Shown: positions 52,795 through 59,928 of the stretch, one piece after another
Layout: the number at the start of each line of letters is the position of its first letter
How positions within the stretch are numbered: the stretch's first letter is position 1
Assembly: GCA_965267335.1 (NCBI GenBank)
Contig: OZ253953.1
Location: 124,001-188,000, forward strand
Source: G965267335 sp965267335
GTDB lineage: Bacteria; Bacteroidota; Bacteroidia; Cytophagales; JAAEPT01
Direction of reading: 5' to 3'
DNA: 64,000 nucleotides
Notes under the pieces: generated by a model
What the model was told of the DNA's origin: nothing
The model's input: only the letters and a program-made list of their open reading frames with translations
Database searches by the model: none
Translations under genes and position numbers: made by a program

Positions 52795-52947
52795 TACCCA
52801 TTTCTTTTAATGGCTGACCATTCTCTGGCAGTCCCAAGGAAACACAGTGCAATTTTACGCCTTTACTGTTTTTTCCATCTATTTCAATAGTTTTTTAGCA
52901 AGTCCATACCCTTCTTTAACTGGGGCAGGACACAAATTTAGACAGAA

Positions 52948-53052
52948 ATGGAATCAATCAAGAATAACAAAAAAATCAAATGGTTCCTCTACGTAGGGGT
53001 CGTTTATATAGCTTCAATAATAGTTTTAGGGGCTTCATTAATATGTGGCTAA
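52948..53052 (+). CDS. 34-residue single-pass membrane peptide
   Basis: ATG at 52948, stop TAA at 53050-53052. The peptide has a basic N-terminal part (MESIKNNKKIKW) and one hydrophobic helix (VGVVYIASIIVLGASLIC), ending in Gly. The A-rich run before the start resembles Bacteroidota start regions. It is too short to be sure, but it has the shape of a small stress/membrane protein or a type I toxin-like peptide, and it lies just before structured RNA. Confidence 0.4.
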   Translation: MESIKNNKKIKWFLYVGVVYIASIIVLGASLICG

Positions 53053-53102
53053 CCGCCTGCAAACGTAACAAAACATTAAGGAACTACTTACCTACATATA
53101 TG

Positions 53103-53150
53103 CACTAATCAATCCTACATAGATGCTTGCTTTACTATAGATGATTAGTG
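53103..53150 (+). repeat. inverted repeat (possible RNA hairpin) before the terminator
   Basis: Perfect 9-base arms: CACTAATCA (53103-53111) and TGATTAGTG (53142-53150), spaced by 30 bases that can pair further (TATAG regions). It ends one base before the terminator stem. Confidence 0.6.
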
Positions 53151-53151
53151 G

Positions 53152-53185
53152 AAACCTCATGGCTCTCGCCATGAGGTTTTACTTT
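53152..53185 (+). terminator. strong rho-independent terminator
   Basis: Perfect 12-base stem AAACCTCATGGC / GCCATGAGGTTT with a TCTC loop, then TTTTACTTTTTG. It ends transcription on the + strand between the small ORF and the ABC-F gene. Confidence 0.9.
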
Positions 53186-53221
53186 TTGCACACATCAGTC
53201 GTTTTTATAACATCATATCAC

Positions 53222-53229
53222 TAGTTTTG
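53222..53229 (+). promoter_or_regulatory. -7 promoter element (TAGTTTTG) for the ABC-F gene
   Basis: A perfect TAnnTTTG 21 bases before the ATG at 53251 and downstream of the terminator. The -33 region is T-rich (TTTTT at 53202-53206). The ABC-F gene thus seems to have its own promoter. Confidence 0.5.
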
Positions 53230-53250
53230 TGATCCATAAATTTTTCGCAA

Positions 53251-54876
53251 ATGATTTCCGCTGAAAACATATCACTAAAATTTGGTAAAAGAGCTCTTTT
53301 TGAGGGTGTTAATGTAAAATTTACTCCTGGCAATTGCTACGGAATTATTGGCGCCAATGGAGCCGGTAAATCTACGTTCCTGAAAATTCTCTCAGGAGAA
53401 ATTGAATCTACCACTGGTCAAATAAATAAAGAGCCTAATGCACGGATTGCCGTACTGAAACAAAACCATTTTGAATTTGACGAGCATCAGGTGCTCAATA
53501 CAGTGATCATGGGTCACCAGACTCTCTGGAATATCATGAAGGAAAAAAACGAGCTATACGAAAAGCCTGATTTTTCTGATGCCGATGGTGAAAGAGTTTC
53601 CGAACTGGAAGCAGAATTCGCTGAAATGGATGGATGGAATGCTGAAAGTGATGCTGCTGAACTATTAAGTGGTCTGGGCATCACTGAAGACAAGCATTAC
53701 CTGACCATGAAAGAACTTGATGGCTCTGAGAAAGTAAGGGTTCTACTGGCTCAGGCTTTATTTGGAAATCCAGATATCCTACTCTTAGATGAGCCTACCA
53801 ATGATCTTGACATAAAAACGATTGGTTGGCTGGAAGACTTCCTCATAGACTTTAAAAACACAGTAATTGTAGTTTCTCACGACAGACACTTTCTTGACAC
53901 TGTGTGCACTCATATTGCTGATATTGACTTTGGAAAGATTCAACTTTACACCGGTAATTACACTTTCTGGTATCAATCAAGTCAATTGGCTGCCAAACAG
54001 CACGCAGACAAGAACAAGAAAGCCGAACAAAAGAAAAAGGAACTTCAGGAGTTCATTGACCGATTCAGCGCCAACGCTGCCAAGTCAAAGCAGGCTACAA
54101 GCCGTAAAAAATTATTAGAGAAAATAGATATTGAAGAAATCAAGCCTTCAAGTAGAAGATATCCCGGCATCATCTTTTCTCAAGAAAGAGAAGCGGGAAA
54201 CGAAATACTTGCTGTAGAAGGTATTTCCAAATCACTGAATGGAGAATTACTTTTCTCAGACCTCAACTTCCATCTTGACAAAGGTGATAAGGTTGCAGTA
54301 TTGGCTAAAGACGGTGTTGCCACGACAACCTTTTTTGAAATTTTAATGGGTGAAGTAGAACCTGACAGTGGGTCTTATAAATGGGGAGTTACGACCTCAC
54401 AGGGTTATTTGCCTAACGAAAACTCAAGATATTTTGAATCCGGCATGAAGCTGGTTGACTGGCTCTGGCAATATACCGATGACGAAGAAGCGGATGAAAC
54501 CTTTATCAGAGGTTTCCTTGGCAGAATGCTTTTCACTAAAGAAGAAGCTTTAAAAAGTGCAAACGTACTTAGTGGAGGTGAAAAAGTGAGGTGTATGCTA
54601 TCAAGAATCATGCTTCAGAATCCTAATGTCCTGATTATGGATGAACCAACCAACCACCTCGACCTGGAGTCCATCACCGCTTTAAATAATGCATTGATCG
54701 ATTTCAAAGGCACAGTTCTGTTTACTTCACATGACCATGAATTCGTTCGTACTGTGGCTAACAGAATAATTGAAATAACACCTGCAGGAATGATAGATCG
54801 CAGAATGCCTTTTGATGATTACTTGAATAGTGAAGAAATCGAAAAAGCAAAAGAAAACCTGTACGCCAGCGCCTGA
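53251..54876 (+). CDS. ABC-F family ATPase (YbiT-like) with one degraded composite ATP site
   Basis: 541 residues, two nucleotide-binding domains joined by the usual linker (about 240-300; HADKNKKAEQKKKELQEF), no membrane domain. NBD1: Walker A GANGAGKST (35-42), signature LDGSEK (156-161, weak), Walker B with LLLDEPTNDLD. NBD2: the P-loop reads AKDGVATTT (352-360), so the lysine is threonine; signature LSGGEK (intact), Walker B LIMDEPTNHLD. ABC-F proteins of this group act on ribosomes and sometimes give antibiotic resistance; this clade is YbiT-like. The two losses hit the same ATP site, which should bind but not hydrolyse normally. Confidence 0.92.
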   Translation: MISAENISLKFGKRALFEGVNVKFTPGNCYGIIGANGAGKSTFLKILSGEIESTTGQINKEPNARIAVLKQNHFEFDEHQVLNTVIMGHQTLWNIMKEKNELYEKPDFSDADGERVSELEAEFAEMDGWNAESDAAELLSGLGITEDKHYLTMKELDGSEKVRVLLAQALFGNPDILLLDEPTNDLDIKTIGWLEDFLIDFKNTVIVVSHDRHFLDTVCTHIADIDFGKIQLYTGNYTFWYQSSQLAAKQHADKNKKAEQKKKELQEFIDRFSANAAKSKQATSRKKLLEKIDIEEIKPSSRRYPGIIFSQEREAGNEILAVEGISKSLNGELLFSDLNFHLDKGDKVAVLAKDGVATTTFFEILMGEVEPDSGSYKWGVTTSQGYLPNENSRYFESGMKLVDWLWQYTDDEEADETFIRGFLGRMLFTKEEALKSANVLSGGEKVRCMLSRIMLQNPNVLIMDEPTNHLDLESITALNNALIDFKGTVLFTSHDHEFVRTVANRIIEITPAGMIDRRMPFDDYLNSEEIEKAKENLYASA

Positions 54877-54910
54877 TACAAGCTATAAAATTGAAATGAT
54901 ATTGCACCCT

Positions 54911-54961
54911 TGAATTGATTACTTGAATCTGGGTTCAGATTGTATTGGGCCTCTCAATTCA
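54911..54961. repeat. nested inverted repeat downstream of the ABC-F gene
   Basis: Outer perfect arms TGAATTGA (54911-54918) and TCAATTCA (54954-54961) enclose AATCTG-GGTT-CAGATT (54926-54941). No T-run follows, so it is not a classical terminator; it may be an RNA structure or a decayed repeat. Confidence 0.4.
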
Positions 54962-55084
54962 CGTATAAACCACTTTATATATAATTCTAACGGTGGTTAA
55001 AGGACTAATCGGATACCTGCGACTTTTTGTTTCAATTTTTAGTCTATCAACTTTTGTGTATTTTCACGCACCAAACAATGGATC

Positions 55085-55768
55085 ATGCATAAAAACTTAG
55101 CCTTTTTACTCATATTAATAATCTCTGCTTCATGTGTTTCCAACAAGACAACTCCTGCAGAGGATGACACATCTTCGGAATTAGAATTAAACAATATCAC
55201 TGACTCAGTAAGCTACGCGATAGGTATCTCTATTGGCAATAATCTCAAAAACCAGTCGCTTGGTGATATTAACCTTGACATTATGAAGCAATCCATGCAA
55301 TCCGCCATCCAGGGTGATAGCAGCCTTAAGATGGAGATGGGCGAAGCAAATAACCTTATCCGTAATTACATTCGGGATATGCAGGTAAAAGAAGGTGCCG
55401 ATTTTCTAAAAGAGAACAGTAAAAGGGATGGCGTGGTAACACTTCCTAGTGGGCTGCAGTATGAAATTTTAGTTGAGGGAAATGGCCCAATACCTACTGC
55501 CACTGACAAAGTAAAAACGCATTACCACGGGACTCTGATAGATGGAACTGTATTTGACAGTTCGGTGGAAAGAGGACAACCTGCCACTTTCGGTGTCAAC
55601 CAGGTGATTCAAGGCTGGGTTGAAGCTCTCCAGCTTATGCCTGTGGGTTCGAAATGGAAACTATTTATACCTTACGACCTTGCCTATGGTGAGAGAGGAT
55701 CGCCACCTAAAATTGCTCCGTATTCGGCACTAATATTTGAAGTAGAGCTTATCAGCATAGAAAACTAA
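55085..55768 (+). CDS. FKBP-type peptidyl-prolyl isomerase lipoprotein (first of tandem pair)
   Basis: 227 residues: lipoprotein signal (…IISASC, about C17), FKBP_N helical dimerisation domain (about 36-110; SYAIGISIGNNLKNQSL), then the FKBP domain (about 120-227) with KTHYHGTLIDGTVFDSS, FGVNQVIQGWVEALQLM and YDLAYGERGSPPKIAPYSALIFEVEL. The whole active-site set of FKBPs (Y, D, F, W, Y) is present. It likely helps folding in the periplasm, anchored by lipid. Followed by a close paralogue four bases later. Confidence 0.93.
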   Translation: MHKNLAFLLILIISASCVSNKTTPAEDDTSSELELNNITDSVSYAIGISIGNNLKNQSLGDINLDIMKQSMQSAIQGDSSLKMEMGEANNLIRNYIRDMQVKEGADFLKENSKRDGVVTLPSGLQYEILVEGNGPIPTATDKVKTHYHGTLIDGTVFDSSVERGQPATFGVNQVIQGWVEALQLMPVGSKWKLFIPYDLAYGERGSPPKIAPYSALIFEVELISIEN

Positions 55769-55772
55769 CAAC

Positions 55773-56768
55773 ATGAAAAAAATATACACAATACTCATCG
55801 CTTCGTCTGCCCTTCTTTACAGTTGTGGTGACAAAGCTCAAAATGAAGAAGAAAACAATAATACATCTGAAGAGACCTCTGCAACAGATACTTCCGGTAC
55901 TGATGAAGAACTCTTTGATAATAGCCAGGAGTCAACTTCAAGTGACCTGGGTAACCCAAGTGTTAAGCTGACCAGTGATGACGAGAAATTGAGTTACTGC
56001 TTCGGTTACCAGACAGGAGCGCAGGTTGTTGGTGGAATTCAAGGAGCAAACAATGTTGCCTTAAGAGCAGGTTTTGATGATTTCATTGATGGTGACACTA
56101 AAATAAGCTACGACAAAGCATTTCCAATGGTACAAAAATACCTTAGCTCAGGCGCTGCAAAAAAGGATAAATCCAAATCCAGCGAAAGCTCAGACCTAAT
56201 TACCAAAAAGGATTCAATGTGTTACGCATATGGAATCGTAATCGGTAACGGGGTAAAGACAAATTTTAACTGGATTAGTAGCGATGCTTTCTTCGGTGGG
56301 TTTACTGACAAAGTCGAAAATAAAAACCCTGAAGCTGAAAGTAAAATTCCAGAGGTTCAGCAGGCTCTTTATGGAAAACGAATGTACAAAGAAGGAACAG
56401 CGTTTCTTGAGAAAAATGGCGCCCGACCGGAAGTTGTAACATTGCCTTCCGGACTTCAATATGAAATACTGAAGAAAGGTATGGGACCCATCCCTACGGC
56501 TTCACAGAAGGTTAAGGTACATTATCACGGAACGTTGATCGATGGAAAAGTATTTGACAGCTCAGTGGAGAGAGGGCAACCGGCAACATTTGGTGTAACT
56601 CAGGTTATCCAGGGCTGGGTAGAAGCGCTTCAACTTATGCCAGTAGGTTCTAAATGGAAATTATACATCCCTTATGACCTGGCTTACGGAGAAAGAGGCT
56701 CTCCTCCCAAGATTGCTCCTTATTCCGCATTGATCTTTGAAGTAGAGCTATTGGAGATCGTTGAATGA
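55773..56768 (+). CDS. FKBP-type peptidyl-prolyl isomerase lipoprotein with two FKBP_N-like units (second of pair)
   Basis: 331 residues. Lipoprotein signal (…ALLYSC), Ser/Glu-rich linker to about 60, then two FKBP_N-like units: about 65-130 (LSYCFGYQTGAQVVGGI) and about 145-215 (MCYAYGIVIGNGVKTNFNW), and the FKBP domain (about 225-331) that is almost identical to the neighbour's (GTLIDGKVFDSSVERGQPAT, YDLAYGERGSPPKIAPYSA). DNA of the two copies differs at many silent positions, so protein identity is held by selection. The last four bases overlap the VOC gene. Confidence 0.9.
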   Translation: MKKIYTILIASSALLYSCGDKAQNEEENNNTSEETSATDTSGTDEELFDNSQESTSSDLGNPSVKLTSDDEKLSYCFGYQTGAQVVGGIQGANNVALRAGFDDFIDGDTKISYDKAFPMVQKYLSSGAAKKDKSKSSESSDLITKKDSMCYAYGIVIGNGVKTNFNWISSDAFFGGFTDKVENKNPEAESKIPEVQQALYGKRMYKEGTAFLEKNGARPEVVTLPSGLQYEILKKGMGPIPTASQKVKVHYHGTLIDGKVFDSSVERGQPATFGVTQVIQGWVEALQLMPVGSKWKLYIPYDLAYGERGSPPKIAPYSALIFEVELLEIVE

Positions 56769-57142
56769 AAATAATTGGAATCGATCATTACTCCATTTGG
56801 GTCAATGACCTGGAATTGAGTGCCCGATTCTATGTTGAGGTACTTGGACTTCAACAAATTGAAAGACCTGACTTTAATTTTGAAGGAGCCTGGTTTGCAC
56901 TGGGCTCCTCTCAACAACTGCACCTTATTTCAGGCAGGACTACTGAGGTTGCTGCTGGCAGCCGGAAAAATCACCTTGCCATATTAATAGACTCCGTTCG
57001 AAAAGCACACTCAACCATTGAAAGTAATCAACCGAGCTGTATAGTAAAGGGACCTAAGCAGCGGCCTGATGGCCACTGGCAGTTATTCATCACTGACCCA
57101 GACGGATATTTTATCGAATTGACTTCCCCTCCCAATTCCTGA
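56765..57142 (+). CDS. VOC-superfamily (glyoxalase/bleomycin-resistance-fold) protein
   Basis: 125 residues, two beta-alpha-beta-beta-beta units: GIDHYSIWVNDLELSARFYVEVLGL, FALGSSQQLHLISG, and HLAILIDSVRKAH, DGHWQLFITDPDGYFIELTS. Metal ligands can be placed at the first His (H7), in LHLI and in the final FIEL Glu. Family members include glyoxalases, dioxygenases and resistance proteins, so a specific reaction is not claimed. It overlaps the FKBP gene by four bases. Confidence 0.85.
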   Translation: MKIIGIDHYSIWVNDLELSARFYVEVLGLQQIERPDFNFEGAWFALGSSQQLHLISGRTTEVAAGSRKNHLAILIDSVRKAHSTIESNQPSCIVKGPKQRPDGHWQLFITDPDGYFIELTSPPNS

Positions 57143-57150
57143 TATCTGAA

Positions 57151-57158
57151 TAGTTTTG
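57151..57158 (+). promoter_or_regulatory. -7 promoter element (TAGTTTTG) for cutA
   Basis: A perfect TAnnTTTG in the 29-base gap between the VOC gene and cutA; the ATG at 57172 lies 13 bases later, so the leader would be very short. Confidence 0.45.
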
Positions 57159-57171
57159 TAGCTTAACACCT

Positions 57172-57510
57172 ATGAACGAATACTTATTTTGTTACGTCAC
57201 CTGCAAAGACATTGAGGAAGCAAAAACTATTGGCCAAAATCTGGTCAGAGAAAGAATTGCAGCATGTGCAAACGTCCTGTCTCCCATGCGCTCTATTTAC
57301 TGGTGGGAAGATCAATTGGTGGAAGATGAAGAGATAGTGTTAATCGTCAAAACGACACAATCCAAATTTGAAGCCTTAAACGAGAAAATTATTGAATTGC
57401 ACAGCTACGATTGTCCATGCGTAGTCGCTCTGCCGATTGAAAAAGGTAATCCGGAATACTTAGGATGGCTTTCAAAAGAGACAAACTCTAGTCTCCCAAA
57501 TAGTAACTAG
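57172..57510 (+). CDS. cutA: divalent cation tolerance protein CutA
   Basis: 112 residues, the normal CutA1 size. The trimer-forming fold is visible from YVTCKDIEEAKTIGQNLVRE, IAACANVLSPMRSIYWWEDQ, EEIVLIVKTTQSKFEALNEK, and CPCVVALPIEKGNPEYLGWL. CutA was named for copper tolerance, but its exact role is debated. It converges with the barrel gene, and the ends overlap by 23 bases. Confidence 0.93.
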   Translation: MNEYLFCYVTCKDIEEAKTIGQNLVRERIAACANVLSPMRSIYWWEDQLVEDEEIVLIVKTTQSKFEALNEKIIELHSYDCPCVVALPIEKGNPEYLGWLSKETNSSLPNSN

Positions 57511-58204
57511 CGTACAATTGAACGGTCTGTGTCGCCTCATGATTATTACTTGCGTTCTTCACCGGATAGCTGTCTTTCGTGATATCAATTAAACCGAAGT
57601 TATATCGGATTCCAAAATTGATTCCTTCTTTCCAGTGGTATTGGGCGCCAATGTTAAACCCTACATCAAACGACTCCAATGGTCTCTTTGCATCAGTTCC
57701 GTCAGGGTAGGAGAAATAGGTTCCATCCTCCGGAAAGTCCTGAACTGAACTAGAACCCCCTGAGGTCGTAGTAGTCACTGTTGTTTCTCCTGATCGTTTA
57801 CCCGCAATACGTAAAGACAGGTAAGGACCAAACTCTAGTGATACCTTTTCATACAGCCCCTTTTCAAACATCAGAGGAATTTCAAAATAGGTGAATTTGT
57901 TTTTATATGATGTCGCTCTCTGGTATTTGGTGCCGTTTCCGTTAACAATAGTGATATCATATTTGTATCGTTGCCCCTTCCAGGAAAGTAAAAATTCAGG
58001 CTCAAAATACCAGCTATCAGAGAGTCTCACAGGCTTACCTATAACGCCCATATGAAACCTGAGAATGGCTCCTGATTTTGAGTTTACATCTGCATCGCTT
58101 GTCATGGTTGCGATATTACCCCCGGCTTTGATACCAACTTGTGCTTGTACACTTTGCAATAGTACAAGCAGAAACAAAAATGCTATAATCTTTGACCTGT
58201 TCAT
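57488..58204 (-). CDS. PorT/OMP_b-brl_2-type outer-membrane beta-barrel protein
   Basis: 238 residues: signal peptide (about 1-21, …VQAQ), then VGIKAGGNIATMTSDADVN, a phrase typical of eight-stranded Bacteroidota barrels (porin-like OMP_b-brl_2), strands such as SWYFEPEFLLSWKGQRYKYD, KFTYFEIPLMFEKGLYE, VSLEFGPYLSLRIAG and INFGIRYNFGLIDITKD, and a final YASYYLGD strand. The GIKAG…T…L…EPE…Y…IP pattern is typical for this family. The function is not known. It is the last of three genes on the - strand. Confidence 0.8.
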   Translation of the reverse strand: MNRSKIIAFLFLLVLLQSVQAQVGIKAGGNIATMTSDADVNSKSGAILRFHMGVIGKPVRLSDSWYFEPEFLLSWKGQRYKYDITIVNGNGTKYQRATSYKNKFTYFEIPLMFEKGLYEKVSLEFGPYLSLRIAGKRSGETTVTTTTSGGSSSVQDFPEDGTYFSYPDGTDAKRPLESFDVGFNIGAQYHWKEGINFGIRYNFGLIDITKDSYPVKNASNNHEATQTVQLYASYYLGD

Positions 58205-58208
58205 TTTA

Positions 58209-59420
58209 TCACTTTTTGGTCCTTATATTAATCGCGTCACAGCGCCCTAAATCAGATTCCAGTTTTCTTACTCTTTCCTTTCCTGAGGAGTCCTTAAAGG
58301 CAATTGCTGCAGTATTTTTTCCCCGGGTTCCTAAATTGTGGGCATATAGTATGATGTAGTTATTTTTCCCGGATTCCAGCTTAATATCAATCTTCTTAGG
58401 CTCCTTTGTCAAACAATAATTTTCCAGAACGGGCTTACCATTTACAAACAGGGAAATCGTATCACCATCCACTTGATTGTGATCCCAAAGCTTAACGGTT
58501 AATTCGGGTTTTTTGACTTCTACATCTGAGTTCTTGTGAACGGGTCTGTCATTCAATGTAGCTGGTAATCCTTCATTATTGACCTGTACCTTGATTTCTT
58601 GAACGGGCTCTTCTTTAACCGGTTCTTCCGGTGGCACCTCTTTGTCTTCCAATTTTTTCTTTCTTTTCTCTTCCTTTCGGGCTAATAGTTCTTCCCTCCT
58701 TTTGTTTTCCTTTTCTTCATCATATTTATCAATCTGAATTTTAACACCGAACATTAGCCCGGAACCAGTGGCCGAGATATTATAATCGGTCAAGGTTGTC
58801 GCTCCGGACTCCGAATAATAGTCCGTTGTAACGATGTCCTGAAAACCGAAATTATACCCGGTAAAAAACAATAATTCCAGCTGACCTGAAAGCTTTGTTT
58901 TGATCCCTATTTCAGGTCTAAGTCCAAAATATGTACTTGCAGCGTATTCACTATTGACATTAAAAGTTGTGTTAGTTGCAAAATCATCAGCAAACGATGC
59001 GTTGGCATTTTTTGAGAAATTAACCTGAAAATCTAATTGAGTATAGATCGAAGAACCGTCTTTTAGCCTGTAGACGCTTTTCTGAGCCCCTAAACTAAGA
59101 CCCACGGAACGAATTATATTGTCAAAGCTAAAATCAACATTATCGCTACCAGAATTAACCGCTAGGGATTCCTGATAGCTCCATTTCTGTCGGGTATATC
59201 GACCTCCTACATTGATTAAAAAATCTCCCGGAAACCTTTTCTGATAATATATTGAGGGACTCAAGACACTTAATCCTGAAGATTTATTAAAAGATGCGTC
59301 TCCGGTGACTACATCCACATTACTTACACTATTCCCTGCTCCAACTTCTAAGCCAACGACCTGACCAAATAATGGTGTAAACCCAACTGCCAGAATGAAT
59401 ATGAAAATGTTTTTCCTCAT
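58209..59420 (-). CDS. outer-membrane barrel with charged linker and C-terminal periplasmic domain
   Basis: 403 residues: signal peptide (about 1-19, …PLFGQ), beta-barrel (about 20-235; FLINVGGRYTRQKWSYQES, GLSLGAQKSVYRLKD), a highly charged linker (about 236-275; KENKRREELLARKEEKRKKK) and a C-terminal domain (about 300-403) with LTVKLWDHNQVDGDTISLFV, YCLTKEPKKIDIKLESGKNN and ILYAHNLGTRGKNTAAIAFK. That last domain occurs in other Bacteroidota envelope proteins, often with OmpA domains, and is beta-sandwich-like. The barrel may anchor it to the outer membrane. Functional role unknown. Confidence 0.75.
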   Translation of the reverse strand: MRKNIFIFILAVGFTPLFGQVVGLEVGAGNSVSNVDVVTGDASFNKSSGLSVLSPSIYYQKRFPGDFLINVGGRYTRQKWSYQESLAVNSGSDNVDFSFDNIIRSVGLSLGAQKSVYRLKDGSSIYTQLDFQVNFSKNANASFADDFATNTTFNVNSEYAASTYFGLRPEIGIKTKLSGQLELLFFTGYNFGFQDIVTTDYYSESGATTLTDYNISATGSGLMFGVKIQIDKYDEEKENKRREELLARKEEKRKKKLEDKEVPPEEPVKEEPVQEIKVQVNNEGLPATLNDRPVHKNSDVEVKKPELTVKLWDHNQVDGDTISLFVNGKPVLENYCLTKEPKKIDIKLESGKNNYIILYAHNLGTRGKNTAAIAFKDSSGKERVRKLESDLGRCDAINIRTKK

Positions 59421-59426
59421 CTTTTC

Positions 59427-59885
59427 TTATGTACCTGGCTGCCTGGGAACGATTATAGTTTCTTCATTTGTCTCCTTACCATCATCGGTAACTACTTTCA
59501 AGGTCACCCTTAAGAATTCAGCCGTTGACCAGTTCACACAATATCCGAAATAAATTTTATCGCCAATCAATTCATAATATTGATCGGTAGTGTAAGCTGT
59601 TGAACCCAGTTGATTACCGTTTTCATCTAAAAAGGCTCTCTCAGAGTGAATATGCACAGTGGAGTCAAGGCAACCTGAATAATCCGCCAAAATCCAAAAA
59701 GTATTATTAAAAGTACTGCCCCCACACATCTTTGCTCCATTGAGCTCCTCCCAGGAATATTGCAGACTGTGCAGTATTGGTTGGCACTCATTTTCAGTAA
59801 ATTCCGTTTTTAATTCTGCCTCACACGAAATAAATAGAGGTATGCATAGGAATACAAAAACGGTATGTTTTACTTTTTGAAGCAT
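59427..59885 (-). CDS. lipoprotein of unknown function
   Basis: 152 residues from the ATG at 59885 (MLQKVKHTVFVFLCIPLFISC), preferred to an ATG nine codons upstream because it gives a tidy lipoprotein signal with lipobox FISC. The body has beta-rich text with five more Cys (ENECQPILHSL, MCGGSTFNNTFWILADYSGC, YFGYCVNWSTAEFLRVTLKV). I do not recognise a family. It is the first of three envelope genes on the - strand and probably sits in the periplasm or on the surface with the two barrels. Confidence 0.65.
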   Translation of the reverse strand: MLQKVKHTVFVFLCIPLFISCEAELKTEFTENECQPILHSLQYSWEELNGAKMCGGSTFNNTFWILADYSGCLDSTVHIHSERAFLDENGNQLGSTAYTTDQYYELIGDKIYFGYCVNWSTAEFLRVTLKVVTDDGKETNEETIIVPRQPGT

Positions 59886-59928
59886 TAATGCCTGTAAAAA
59901 TAAAATTTTCAATCTTATCTTACACTAG

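Larger units (their letters stand above)
52795..53250. other. 456-base region with one tiny ORF, two hairpins, a terminator and the ABC-F promoter
   Basis: Contents in order: 52795-52947, nothing recognised apart from a near -7 sequence (TAGTTTTT, 52888-52895); 52948-53052, a 34-residue ORF; 53103-53150, an inverted repeat; 53152-53179, a terminator with U-rich tail; 53222-53229, a -7 promoter box for the ABC-F gene. The two hairpins suggest that a short RNA is made and ended here on the + strand. Confidence 0.55.

Noticed and set aside
52948..53250. Ribosome-stalling attenuator controlling the ABC-F gene
   Set aside because: The two hairpins do not overlap, so they are not mutually exclusive, and a perfect -7 box after the terminator suggests the ABC-F gene has its own promoter. 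Left as an open possibility in the findings but not annotated.
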